Assembly: GCF_013409255.1 (NCBI RefSeq)
Contig: NZ_JACCAS010000002.1
Location: 2,842,001-2,906,000, forward strand
DNA length: 64,000 bases
Reading direction: 5' to 3'
DNA from: Paraburkholderia bryophila
GTDB taxonomy: Bacteria > Pseudomonadota > Gammaproteobacteria > Burkholderiales > Burkholderiaceae
Each line of letters begins with the position of its first letter. The first letter of the stretch is position 1. The notes below the pieces were generated by a model that was not told the DNA's origin, did not search any database, and saw only the letters and a program-made list of their open reading frames with translations. This document shows positions 8,504 to 16,776 of the stretch, piece by piece. Made by a program: the position numbers and the translations under genes.

Positions 8504-9477
8504 TAGTGATCGCCGAACAGCGCATTGAAACGTGCGAGCACTTCGGCGCGCGTCTTGGTGTTCGAGCCGTCGTCCTGCGGCAGCAGCTTCAGATCTTTCA
8601 GCGGCGGACGGGTGCCGGCGATATCGTCGCGCGCCGGAATCAGCCATGCGTCGGCGACCAGCTTCTGACCTTCGTCGGACAACACGTAGTCGATGAACGC
8701 GCGCGCTTCGTTCTGCACGTGCGAGGTCTTGAGGATCATCATGGGGCGCGGCGCGATCACCGTGCCGCTGCTCGGAAAGATCACCTTGACCGATTCGCCG
8801 TTCGAGGCCGCGCCGTACGCCACGTAATCGACCGCGCCGAATACCGCCGACTTCGCGCCTTGCAGCACGGGGTTGATGGCCTGCGCATTCGGACCGAGCA
8901 CGACCATGCCGTTCTTGTGCAGGCTGTCGAACAGCGACCACGCGGATTCCCCCAGGCGATCCTGCAAGCCGAGCAGCAGATCGAGCGAGGCACCCGACAG
9001 TGCCGGATTCGGCGTGGTCACCTGATTGCGATAAGCGGGCGCCGCGAGATCGCGCCAGTCGTGCGGCTCCGGCTTGCCGGTGCGCGTATTCCACACGATA
9101 CCGAGCGCGGAGATGCCTTGCGCGACATACGCGGGGCCTTTGAACATGGGCGACACATGCGCGGCATTCGGGCTCTGATAGTCGAGCAGCCAGCCGCGTT
9201 TTTCCAGATCCTGCGCGGTGTCCCACGAAGCGGAGATCAACACGTCCGCATGCGGATTGCTCGCCTCGGCTTCGAGACGCGCCATCACCTTGCCGGTGGT
9301 GGCCTGGAACAGATCGACCTTGATGCCCGTCTTGCGCTCGAAACCTAACGCCAGTTTTTTGCTGAGGTTGCCAGGTCCAGCGGTATAGACGGTAATAGAA
9401 GCAGCTTCGGCTGAGGAAGTGCCCAGCCCGAGGGTCAACGACATGGTGAGAATAACGAAGAAAATTGACTTGAACAT
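8503..9477 (-). CDS. ABC transporter substrate-binding protein (Fbp/AEP-type, extracellular domain 1/6)
   Basis: A 324-residue exported protein with signal peptide MFKSIFFVILTMSLTLGLG (cleavage near AEA-A). The mature N-terminus ITVYTAGPGNLSKKLALGFERKTGI and the segment ADVLISASWDTAQDL are typical of the AfuA/PotD-like group. The pair of adjacent tyrosines that bind iron in FbpA is not obvious; AVDYVAYGAAS is the nearest segment. This weakens an iron assignment and leaves 2-aminoethylphosphonate or another small anion possible. It lies 13 bp after the ATPase gene in the same operon. Confidence 0.82.
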   Translation of the reverse strand: MFKSIFFVILTMSLTLGLGTSSAEAASITVYTAGPGNLSKKLALGFERKTGIKVDLFQATTGKVMARLEAEASNPHADVLISASWDTAQDLEKRGWLLDYQSPNAAHVSPMFKGPAYVAQGISALGIVWNTRTGKPEPHDWRDLAAPAYRNQVTTPNPALSGASLDLLLGLQDRLGESAWSLFDSLHKNGMVVLGPNAQAINPVLQGAKSAVFGAVDYVAYGAASNGESVKVIFPSSGTVIAPRPMMILKTSHVQNEARAFIDYVLSDEGQKLVADAWLIPARDDIAGTRPPLKDLKLLPQDDGSNTKTRAEVLARFNALFGDH

Positions 9478-9490
9478 TGTAGCGATTCCT

Positions 9491-10171
9491 TTACCGGTGA
9501 AGGACGCTTTCCACGCGCCCGTGTGCGAGCGTGACGATCGTATGGGCGAGGGCTTCGGCTTCCTTGCGCTCGTGGGTCACGTACACGGCGGTGGTGCCGA
9601 GTTGCGCGAGCAGGCCGCCGATTTCGTCGCACAGACTCGCGCGCAACTGGCTGTCGAGATTCGACAGCGGCTCGTCGAACAGCAGGATGCGCGGCTCGGC
9701 GACGATCGCGCGGGCCAGCGCAATGCGCTGCTGCTGGCCGCCCGATAACGCCGACGGACGCCGCGCGCCCATCCCGTCGAGACCCACGCGCGCGAGCGCC
9801 GCGGCGACCCGCTCGCCGCGTTCGCGCCGGCCGACGCCGCGCATTTCCAGCGGAAACGACACGTTGCCGGCCACCGTCATATGCGGCCACAGCGCATAGT
9901 CCTGAAACACCATGCCGAGGCCGCGCGACTCGGGCGGCACACAGGTCGCCGCATCGGCGACGGTTTCGTCGCCGAACATCACGCGGCCCGCGTCCGGTTT
10001 CAGCAGCCCGGCCAGCAGTTTGAGCAACGTGCTTTTGCCGCAGCCGGACGGTCCGAGCAGCGCGAGCGTGGTGCCCGCCGGCACGTCGAGATCGACGCCG
10101 TCGAGTACGGCCTGCGCGCCGAAAGTCTGACGAAGCCCGCGCACGCGGATCGATACGCTCGCGCTATCCAT
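9491..10171 (-). CDS. ABC transporter ATP-binding protein, short form without TOBE domain
   Basis: A 226-residue ATPase with Walker A GPSGCGKST, Q-loop VFQDYALWPHMTV, signature LSGGQQQRIALARA, Walker B ILLFDEPLSNLD and switch His in YVTHERKEA. FbpC/PotA/PhnT-type ATPases usually have 330-370 residues with a C-terminal TOBE domain; this one ends right after the core, so the regulatory domain is missing. The frame ends in a normal stop at 9491 and the next gene starts 13 bp later, so this looks native rather than a recent break. Confidence 0.85.
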   Translation of the reverse strand: MDSASVSIRVRGLRQTFGAQAVLDGVDLDVPAGTTLALLGPSGCGKSTLLKLLAGLLKPDAGRVMFGDETVADAATCVPPESRGLGMVFQDYALWPHMTVAGNVSFPLEMRGVGRRERGERVAAALARVGLDGMGARRPSALSGGQQQRIALARAIVAEPRILLFDEPLSNLDSQLRASLCDEIGGLLAQLGTTAVYVTHERKEAEALAHTIVTLAHGRVESVLHR

Positions 10172-10181
10172 CCTGCCGTCC

Positions 10182-11327
10182 TCAGAACGTGTGGCGAATG
10201 CCGGCCATCAGGCCGACCTGGTTCTTGCCCGCCACTACGTCCGTGCCGAAACCGTTCAGGCCGAGATTCGAGCCGTTTCGGTTTAGCGCATACGCGAGGT
10301 TCAGATACAGATCGGTGCGCTTGGACAGGAAGTAATCCGCGTCGACCTGGAACGACCACGGATCGCGCGACGTGCCATAGAAGTTCTGGTACATCGCCGT
10401 GCTCGACAGGTTCAGCGCGGCGCTCGCGTGATAGGTCGCGCCGAGCCAGTAGAGGCTGGTCGCTTCGACCGGTCCGGTGGAGAGCGTGCTCAGGTGGATC
10501 GCTTTCGAATTCAGGTAGCGGTAGCCGCCGAACAGATCCGTGGAAGCCAGCGCATAGCGCACGCCGACGCCGATACGCCGGTCGACGTTACCTTCGTAAC
10601 CGCCTGCCTTGGTGGTGTGCGCCGCCGTCGGACTCGTGCTGCCGCCGTTTTTCTGGTCGTACGCGATGGCCGCGCTGAGCGGGCCGCTCTTGTAGCGCAG
10701 GCCGGCTTCGATCACGCGCGCGTTGCGAGTGTCGCCCGCCGGTTGCGCGCCGTACGTGACGTTGTCGTAACCGAGGCTGTACTGGACGAGCGCGGTGACC
10801 GGGCCGAAATGGTGCTCATAGCGGACCGTGTTGTCGAGCCGGTCGGAGAACGCCGGGTCCTGCATCTTGATCGCGTAGACCGCGTTGCCGAGCGGGTTGT
10901 AGAGGCTCATCCAGTCGAGGAACAGGCCGCCTTGACGACCCAGCGACAGCGAGCCGTAAGTGGTGTCCGACAGGCCCACGTACGCGAGCCGGCCGAATTC
11001 GCGGCCGCCTTGCAGCAGCGCCCCGCTGTCGACGTTGAAGCCGCTTTCCAGCCGGAAGAAGGTCTTCGCGCCGCCGCCGAGGTCTTCGGTGCCGGTCAGG
11101 CCCCAGCGCGAGCCCGACAGATTGCCGGAGGTCAGGCGCGTGACGTCGTGCGTCTGGCCCTTGGTGGCCGAAGCATTGTTGAGAAATTCGACACCGGTGT
11201 CGATGATGCCGTACAGCGTGACGGAGGAAGAGGAAGAAGCTTCTGAGGCGGCGAAACTGGTGTTCGACTGACAGACGGAAACGGCCAGACAGCAGCCGAC
11301 CGCCGCGATGCGGTAGGAGTGGTTCAC
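10182..11327 (-). CDS. Outer-membrane porin (Gram-negative trimeric, OmpC/Omp32-like)
   Basis: A 381-residue beta-barrel. It has a signal peptide (MNHSYRIAAVGCCLAVSVCQ), the porin start SSVTLYGIIDTGVEFL, the SRWGLTGTEDLGGGAKTFFRLESGFN strand/loop block, and the C-terminal Phe (GIRHTF) needed for barrel assembly. It is the promoter-proximal gene of the operon and lies only 10 bp before the ABC ATPase. Putting a porin in the same transcript as an importer suggests the channel admits the importer's substrate. Confidence 0.9.
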   Translation of the reverse strand: MNHSYRIAAVGCCLAVSVCQSNTSFAASEASSSSSVTLYGIIDTGVEFLNNASATKGQTHDVTRLTSGNLSGSRWGLTGTEDLGGGAKTFFRLESGFNVDSGALLQGGREFGRLAYVGLSDTTYGSLSLGRQGGLFLDWMSLYNPLGNAVYAIKMQDPAFSDRLDNTVRYEHHFGPVTALVQYSLGYDNVTYGAQPAGDTRNARVIEAGLRYKSGPLSAAIAYDQKNGGSTSPTAAHTTKAGGYEGNVDRRIGVGVRYALASTDLFGGYRYLNSKAIHLSTLSTGPVEATSLYWLGATYHASAALNLSSTAMYQNFYGTSRDPWSFQVDADYFLSKRTDLYLNLAYALNRNGSNLGLNGFGTDVVAGKNQVGLMAGIRHTF

Positions 11328-11571
11328 GGATTGTGTCCTCTTTGGGATTAAGTTTGAGCCGTGAATGTAAGCTGGGCTTAAGTCAAATGAATGACAGCGT
11401 AACGTCCGGCATCTTTTCCGGTGTTTCCGGTGGCTAATGACCGATTCGTGTCATCGGCGAGCCGGGTTGTCACGTTATGAGGGAAGCCGTGCTGGCCGTC
11501 TGTCTCATGTTGACGCTCGCCAGTCTGCCCCTCATTCCCATCGGTTCTTTTTCGCGCGCGAAATTCATCAC

Positions 11572-12588
11572 ATGTCATTTCCTCTTTCAACGATCACGAC
11601 GATTTCCAAAGCAGGCGTGCGCGCCGCGCTGCTGTGCGGCCTGTTCGCGAGCGGGTTCGCGCAGGCCGCGGACAACGTCATCGTGCTCGATTCCGGCGAA
11701 GCGAAACTCTCGCTCATCGACGGAGCCACCCACCAGGTGATCGGCACCGAGCCGACCGGCAAGGAGCCGCACCATCTGATGATCACGCCCGACGGCCGTT
11801 CGCTGATCGTGGCCGATTCGGTGTCCAACGACCTGATGTTTCTCGACCCGCACACCGGCAAAGTGCAGCGCCGCGTCGAAGATATCGAAGACCCGTATCA
11901 ACTGGGTTTTTCGCCCGATCACAAGTGGTTTGTGACGGCGGGGCTGCGGCTGGATCGCGTCGATGTGTATCGCTACGACGGCCAGAACGTGTCGCTCGCG
12001 AAGCGCGTGCCGCTGTCGAAAACGCCGAGCCATATGACGTTTTCGTCGGATAGCCGCACGGTGTTCGTCACGCTGCAGGACACCGGCGAAGTCGCCGCAA
12101 TCGACCTCGCGACGCAAACGGTGCTGTGGAAGCTGCATATCGGCAACACGCCGGCCGGCTTGTGGATGACGCCCGGCGATCGCTATCTGTTGATCGGTAT
12201 GACGGGTGAGGACGATGTGGCCGTGGTCGACTGGCACAAGCAGCAGCTCGTGAAAAAGATCCCGACCGGCCGTGGCGCGCACAACTTCCGTAATCTCGAC
12301 GACGGTCAGCACATCGCGGTGTCGAATCGCGTGGAGAGCACGATCAGCATTCTCGATTACAACACGCTGACGAAAGTCGGCGACATTACCGGTCTGATGC
12401 CCGGACCCGACGACATGGAGTTGTCCGCCGATCGCCGCTACCTGTGGGTGACGTTCCGTTTTGCGAAGCACGTGGGCATTATTGATCTGACAACGCGAAA
12501 ACTTATCGACACGATTGCTGTCGGACGTTCGCCGCATGGCCTTTATTTCGCGAATCGCGCGCCGGTCACTGCGCCGAATCCGGACTGA
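11572..12588 (+). CDS. Exported YVTN-type beta-propeller protein
   Basis: A 338-residue periplasmic protein. After a signal peptide (cleavage near AQA-A) it carries repeated YVTN-like blades such as VIVLDSGEAKLSLIDG, PHHLMITPDGRSLIVAD, HMTFSSDSRTVFVTL and DDMELSADRRYLWVTF, at roughly 40-residue intervals. Such propellers bind partners or cofactors; no enzyme function can be assigned. The ATG at 11572 begins the signal peptide; upstream in-frame codons encode nothing hydrophobic. The membrane hydroxylase gene starts 68 bp downstream on the same strand. Confidence 0.82.
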   Translation: MSFPLSTITTISKAGVRAALLCGLFASGFAQAADNVIVLDSGEAKLSLIDGATHQVIGTEPTGKEPHHLMITPDGRSLIVADSVSNDLMFLDPHTGKVQRRVEDIEDPYQLGFSPDHKWFVTAGLRLDRVDVYRYDGQNVSLAKRVPLSKTPSHMTFSSDSRTVFVTLQDTGEVAAIDLATQTVLWKLHIGNTPAGLWMTPGDRYLLIGMTGEDDVAVVDWHKQQLVKKIPTGRGAHNFRNLDDGQHIAVSNRVESTISILDYNTLTKVGDITGLMPGPDDMELSADRRYLWVTFRFAKHVGIIDLTTRKLIDTIAVGRSPHGLYFANRAPVTAPNPD

Positions 12589-12656
12589 GGCTGGAGGCCC
12601 ACTGAGGCCTCAAGCTTCCGTTTTCATTACAGCATCGGTTTTTCAGAGGTTTTTCG

Positions 12657-13664
12657 ATGATTCACGACATCCTCGCGCTGCTCGACAACGGCATCTCAGC
12701 GCTGCAAACGCTGCTGTATGTCGACGTCGTGCAGCCGTTCTTCTTCAAGTTCGGCTTGATGGGCTATGACGAAGACACGTACGACGCGCTCTACTGGGTG
12801 ATCATCGGCGTGCTCGAAATCGTCGTGACGTATGCCGCTTTGCGGCCGCTCGAAGCGTTGCGGCCGATCGAGACCTGGCAGGATCGCAAGGCGCTGCGCG
12901 CCGATGTGATCTACACGTGGATCGCCAAGCTCGGCATCATCAATATCGCGGTTTTTTTCATGCTCACGCCGCTGTTCAATCACTGGCAAAGCCTGATGGC
13001 GATCTACGACGTGCCGAATATCGACGTCGATAGTTTGTGGCCCGGCGTGACCGATCAGCCGGTGGTGTCGTTCCTGATCTATCTGATCGTGCTCGACTTC
13101 TTCGGCTACTGGTATCACCGCTGGCAGCACCGTTTCGGCGTGTGGTGGGAATTGCACGCGGTGCATCACAGCCAGCAGCAGATGTCGCTGTGGGCCGACG
13201 ACCGCAACCACTTTCTCGACGACATCATCCAGGCCGCGTTTTTTGCGGCGATTTCGCTGTTTATCGGCGTGCAGCCGACGCAGTTCGTCGTGCTGGTCGC
13301 CGTCGGCAATTTCATGCAGAGCGTGCAGCACGTGAATGCGCGTTTGCCGTATGGGTGGCTGCTGGAGCGCGTGATCGTCAGTCCGATTTTTCATCGCCGG
13401 CATCACGCGGTGGGGTATGGGCATGAAGGCACGCGTTATGGATGCAACTTCGGCGTGCTGTTTCCGTGGTGGGACATGATGTTCCGCACCGTGTCCTGGG
13501 ACCGCACCGTCGAGCCGACCGGCATTCGCGATCAGTTGCCCGTGCCGCACGGCGCCGGCCGTTCGTATGGCACGGGGTTGATCGCGCAGCAGTGGTATGC
13601 GTTCGGCCGTATCGTGCAGCGTTTGCGCGGTCAGCGGAACTATGCCGGTGGCGCGGCTGAATAA
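12657..13664 (+). CDS. Membrane fatty acid hydroxylase/sterol desaturase superfamily protein
   Basis: A 335-residue integral membrane di-iron enzyme. The histidine clusters are YHRWQHRFGVWWELHAVHH and, further on, HRRHHAVGYGHEG, which together match the HxxxH / HxxHH / HxxHH pattern of the family. It probably oxidises a lipid chain in the inner membrane; the substrate is unknown. The last 25 bases overlap the convergent AraC gene. Its pairing with the upstream propeller protein suggests a common role, possibly in lipid or hopanoid modification. Confidence 0.83.
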   Translation: MIHDILALLDNGISALQTLLYVDVVQPFFFKFGLMGYDEDTYDALYWVIIGVLEIVVTYAALRPLEALRPIETWQDRKALRADVIYTWIAKLGIINIAVFFMLTPLFNHWQSLMAIYDVPNIDVDSLWPGVTDQPVVSFLIYLIVLDFFGYWYHRWQHRFGVWWELHAVHHSQQQMSLWADDRNHFLDDIIQAAFFAAISLFIGVQPTQFVVLVAVGNFMQSVQHVNARLPYGWLLERVIVSPIFHRRHHAVGYGHEGTRYGCNFGVLFPWWDMMFRTVSWDRTVEPTGIRDQLPVPHGAGRSYGTGLIAQQWYAFGRIVQRLRGQRNYAGGAAE

Positions 13665-14461
13665 GCGGCAGGCGACGACGTCGACGCTTCGGCCGCCAGA
13701 TAGCGCCCAGGTGTCGTGCCCATCGCGCGGCGGAACATGTCGATAAACGCGCTGACGTTGTCGTAGCCGAGTTCGAGCGCGATCGTCGTGACGGGCATGC
13801 CGTCCGCGACAAGTTCAAGCGCACGCAGCAAGCGCGCCTGCTGCCGCCACTGCGCGAACGTCATGCCGGTTTCCGCCACAAAACGGCGGCTCAGCGTGCG
13901 CGGCGCGAGACCCGCCCACACCGCCCATTCATCGAGCCGGCGATTGTCGGACAGATCGCCGACCAGCGCGTCCGTGAGACGCACGAGCCTGGCGTCGTCG
14001 GGGCGCGGCAAATCCAGCGATTCCTCTTTCGACGCCGCGAGTTCGTCGACGATGACTTCCGCGATGCGCGTTTGCGCGTCGTCGAGTTCGACGCCCGGCC
14101 AACTTGCCACGCGCCGGACGGCTTCGCGCAGCAAGGGCGTGGTTTTGATCGCGCGCGGCTCGCGCGGCAGTTGCTCGCAGCGCTGCTCGGTAATGAACAC
14201 GCTCCAGCCGGAAAACGGTCCGTAGGAGCGCACCGAGTGCTCGTAATGCGGCGGAATCCAGATGGCGTGGATCGCGGGCACGACCCATTGCTGTCGGTCG
14301 AGGCCCACCGAGACGAGCCCGCTCAACGCACCCATCAGCTGCCCGCGCGCATGACTATGCGAGGACGTCGAACGCGCCTCGGTTTGCGTCAGTTCGGCCG
14401 CGGCGAGGAAAGGACCGGCCGGCGAGGTGACGAGATCCGGGCGAATCAAAGGTTGGGTCAT
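13640..14461 (-). CDS. AraC-family transcriptional regulator
   Basis: A 273-residue protein with an N-terminal cupin sensing domain (SHSHARGQLMGALSG...WVVPAIHAIWIPPHYEHSV) and a C-terminal double helix-turn-helix (LDEWAVWAGLAPRTLSRRF and ALELGYDNVSAFIDMFRRAM). This is the group that often controls adjacent oxidoreductase or efflux genes. I chose the ATG at 14461, where MTQPLIRPDL begins. It diverges from the small gene at 14559 and the oxidoreductase at 14867, its likely targets. Confidence 0.87.
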   Translation of the reverse strand: MTQPLIRPDLVTSPAGPFLAAAELTQTEARSTSSHSHARGQLMGALSGLVSVGLDRQQWVVPAIHAIWIPPHYEHSVRSYGPFSGWSVFITEQRCEQLPREPRAIKTTPLLREAVRRVASWPGVELDDAQTRIAEVIVDELAASKEESLDLPRPDDARLVRLTDALVGDLSDNRRLDEWAVWAGLAPRTLSRRFVAETGMTFAQWRQQARLLRALELVADGMPVTTIALELGYDNVSAFIDMFRRAMGTTPGRYLAAEASTSSPAAYSAAPPA

Positions 14462-14558
14462 GGCCTGAATACCGTATTGATTGGCCTTTATACCGGAGAC
14501 CGGCCGCATTTGCACGCCTACACTGGATTCCATTGTGATCAACAAGGAGTGCAGTGCG

Positions 14559-14870
14559 ATGCGAGCTGAACAGGTTCTTCCCGATTCAATCAATCAGACT
14601 GAGATTGGCGGTACGACGATCCGCAAGGGCACCGTCGCGGCTTTTCTCGCCAATGCGCGTGTGTGGACCGATCCCAACGCGAGCAAAGCGGCGTACGCCG
14701 AGGCCGAAACCGATATGGTCGATGCGCTGCCTGCGTTGCACCTTCTCGGTTTGTTCGACGTGCTCGAGATTCGCGATCACGCGTTGCGCGACTGGGTTCA
14801 GGTGCGGCAGCGCGCGCTTCAATCCCAAGCTTCAGCACAATCCCAGGCTAACAGCAAGGAACCATCATGA
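14559..14870 (+). CDS. Small conserved-looking hypothetical protein
   Basis: A 103-residue soluble protein starting MRAEQVLPDSINQTEI, with AAGGAG 10 bases before the ATG. I do not recognise the family. The middle (DMVDALPALHLLGLFDVLEIRD) looks helical, and the C-terminus is Gln/Ser/Ala-rich and probably disordered. The gene overlaps the oxidoreductase start by four bases (ATGA), so the two are co-translated. It may be an accessory subunit, but nothing in the sequence shows the role. Confidence 0.6.
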   Translation: MRAEQVLPDSINQTEIGGTTIRKGTVAAFLANARVWTDPNASKAAYAEAETDMVDALPALHLLGLFDVLEIRDHALRDWVQVRQRALQSQASAQSQANSKEPS

Positions 14871-15820
14871 AAGCAGCCATTGTCAAAGCGGCGGGCGAGG
14901 CGCCCGTCTACGCGGATTTCGCTCGACCCGAAGCGTCGAGCGGATTGAGTGTCGTCGATGTCACGGCATCCGCGCTCAGTCACGTCACCCGTTCCAGGGC
15001 GGCGGGCTCGCATTATTCGTCGTCGGGCGACTTTCCGTTCGTTGCCGGCGTGGACGGCACAGGCCGACTGAGCGACGGACGACGCGTCTATTTCTTCAAG
15101 CCGCAGGCGCCGTTCGGTGCGATGGCGGAACACAGCCTCGTCGCGGACACGCATTGCATTGCGCTGCCCGACACGCTCGACGACGTCACGGCCGCGGCGA
15201 TCGCGATTCCCGGCATGTCGTCGTGGGCGGCGCTCGTCGAGCGGGCGGGTTTCGTGGCGGGCGAAACCGTGTTGATCAACGGTGCAACGGGCACCTCGGG
15301 ACGGTTGGCCGTGCAGATCGCGAAGCACCTCGGCGCGGCGCGAATCATTGCGACGGGGCGTAATGCTGCTTCGCTGGAAGCGCTCAAGCTCATCGGCGCC
15401 GATGACACGATTTCGCTCGATCAGGACGAAGCCAGCTTGAGCCGCGCGTTCGAAGCGGTGTTTCGCGACAGCGTGGACGTGGTGCTGGATTATCTGTGGG
15501 GCGCGAGTGCGCGGTCGTTGTTGATCGCGGCGGCGAAAGCATCGGAGGACGATCACCCGGTGCGCTTCGTTCAGATCGGCGCGATTAGCGGCGCCGAGAT
15601 CGCGTTACCGGCGGCCGTGCTGCGTTCGACGGATATCAGGTTGGTAGGGAGCGGGATTGGCAGCGTTCCTTTGGCGCATTTGTTCGGGGCGCTGAAAGCG
15701 GTGTTCGATGCAGCGGGGCCTGCTGGTTTGCAGGTGACGACTCAAACGGTGCCGCTGGCGGAACTGGGCGCGCATTGGGGGCATCCGGATAGTGCTCGTC
15801 GGACGGTGTTTGTGCCGTAG
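14867..15820 (+). CDS. Zinc-independent MDR (quinone oxidoreductase-like) NADPH-dependent reductase
   Basis: A 317-residue medium-chain dehydrogenase/reductase. It has the N-terminal GroES-like domain and a Rossmann domain with the nucleotide motif NGATGTSGRLAVQIAKHLGA followed by a residue set suited to NADPH (ATGRNAASLEAL). The structural-zinc cysteines and the catalytic-zinc ligands are absent, as in quinone oxidoreductases. Likely activity is NADPH-dependent reduction of a quinone or alkenal. It shares a four-base overlap with the small gene before it. Confidence 0.82.
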   Translation: MKAAIVKAAGEAPVYADFARPEASSGLSVVDVTASALSHVTRSRAAGSHYSSSGDFPFVAGVDGTGRLSDGRRVYFFKPQAPFGAMAEHSLVADTHCIALPDTLDDVTAAAIAIPGMSSWAALVERAGFVAGETVLINGATGTSGRLAVQIAKHLGAARIIATGRNAASLEALKLIGADDTISLDQDEASLSRAFEAVFRDSVDVVLDYLWGASARSLLIAAAKASEDDHPVRFVQIGAISGAEIALPAAVLRSTDIRLVGSGIGSVPLAHLFGALKAVFDAAGPAGLQVTTQTVPLAELGAHWGHPDSARRTVFVP

Positions 15821-15896
15821 ACGTAGGGGGTATAACGCCTCGCTGCACGTTCACCTTTGTCTTGGTCATGACCGGACACGATCGCTCATGCCGTCC

Positions 15897-15958
15897 TTGC
15901 CTTATCGGTTTATTTAACTATAGTGTGAAATATTAACCGTAAGGTTTATCAAAGGAGG
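15897..15958 (+). promoter_or_regulatory. Promoter, operator-like palindrome and strong Shine-Dalgarno for the VOC/ArsR/SRPBCC operon
   Basis: TTGCCT (15897-15902) and TATAGT (15919-15924), 16 bases apart, resemble a sigma-70 promoter. Just downstream is TTAACC-GTAA-GGTTTA (15933-15948), an almost perfect dyad whose core is AACC-N4-GGTT, placed where a repressor would block transcription. AAAGGAGG (15951-15958) is followed by the ATG at 15964. The ArsR protein encoded by the second gene is the obvious candidate to bind the dyad. Confidence 0.5.
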
Positions 15959-15963
15959 CCATC

Positions 15964-16425
15964 ATGAGCGAATCGTTTGAACGTCCTTCGCTGGGGGCAT
16001 CGGTGTACTACAAGGACGCGTTTGCTGCGCTCGACTGGCTGGAAAAGGCCTTCGGCTTCGAGCGTCAGATGGTCATTACAGACAACGATGGCCAGTTGGC
16101 CCACTCGGAAATGCGTTTCGGCGACAGCTACGTGATGATCTGCCGCGAATGGTCGGAAGATGCGGCGAGCCCGGCGTCGATCGGCGGCAAGAATACGCAG
16201 TCGGTGCATGTGCAACTACGTGACGGTATCGACGAGCACTGTGCTCGCTCGCGCGCTGCTGGCGCGGTGATTACGCGTGAGTTGGCCGATCAGTTTTACG
16301 GCGACCGTGTGTATGCGGCTCGCGATCCGGAGGGGCATATCTGGAGCTTTGGGCAGACCGTGCACGAGGTGTCGCGTGAAGAAGCCGAGCGTGCCAGCGG
16401 GTTGAAAATCGAAGGCTGGGTGTAA
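15964..16425 (+). CDS. VOC-family (glyoxalase/bleomycin resistance-like) protein
   Basis: A 153-residue vicinal-oxygen-chelate protein with paired beta-alpha-beta-beta-beta modules. Module 1 is YYKDAFAALDWLEKAFGFE...HSEMRFGDSYVMI; module 2 is SVHVQLRDGIDEHCARSRAAGAVI...RVYAARDPEGHIWSFGQ, which holds the usual C-terminal DPEGHxW motif. Such proteins detoxify or bind small molecules. First in a three-gene operon with an ArsR regulator and an SRPBCC protein, a combination common in proteobacteria and usually of unknown substrate. Confidence 0.85.
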   Translation: MSESFERPSLGASVYYKDAFAALDWLEKAFGFERQMVITDNDGQLAHSEMRFGDSYVMICREWSEDAASPASIGGKNTQSVHVQLRDGIDEHCARSRAAGAVITRELADQFYGDRVYAARDPEGHIWSFGQTVHEVSREEAERASGLKIEGWV

Positions 16426-16428
16426 CGC

Positions 16429-16776
16429 ATGGGACTGCCCGCGAGTGTCTCGCTCGATCGCACGCTGGCCGCGCTGGCCGATCCGAACCGGCGTCACGTG
16501 GTCGATCTGTTGAGCCGGCAACCCATGCGCGCCGGCGAACTCGCGCAGGCCACCGGTCTCTCGCCGCAAGCGATGAGCCGGCACTTGCGCGTACTGCGTT
16601 CGAGTGAGTTGATAGAAGAATCGCGCGGCGGCGGCGACAGCGTCGACGCGCGCGTGCGGCTTTATGTATTGCGATCGACGCCGATGAACGAATTGAAAAC
16701 GTGGCTCGAGCAGACCGAGGCATTGTGGTCGGAGCAACTGTTGTCGTTCAAGGCGCACGTCGAGGAGCAGGGATGA
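16429..16776 (+). CDS. ArsR-family winged-helix repressor
   Basis: A 115-residue winged helix-turn-helix protein: LAALADPNRRHVVDLLSRQPMRAGELAQATGLSPQAMSRHLRVLRSSELIEESR. There is no metal-binding ELCVCDL motif, so it responds to something other than the classic metals. It starts 3 bp after the VOC gene and overlaps the next gene by four bases (ATGA). It likely represses its own operon through the dyad at 15933-15948. Confidence 0.87.
   Translation: MGLPASVSLDRTLAALADPNRRHVVDLLSRQPMRAGELAQATGLSPQAMSRHLRVLRSSELIEESRGGGDSVDARVRLYVLRSTPMNELKTWLEQTEALWSEQLLSFKAHVEEQG

Noticed and set aside
6800..9226. An 808-residue reading frame covering the permease plus most of the binding-protein gene
   Set aside because: The first 240 residues are an out-of-frame read of the binding-protein gene; the real permease starts at 8503.
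8503..9477. Ferric iron (FbpA) identity for the binding protein
   Set aside because: The Tyr-Tyr iron motif is not visible, so I leave the substrate open instead of naming it fbpA.
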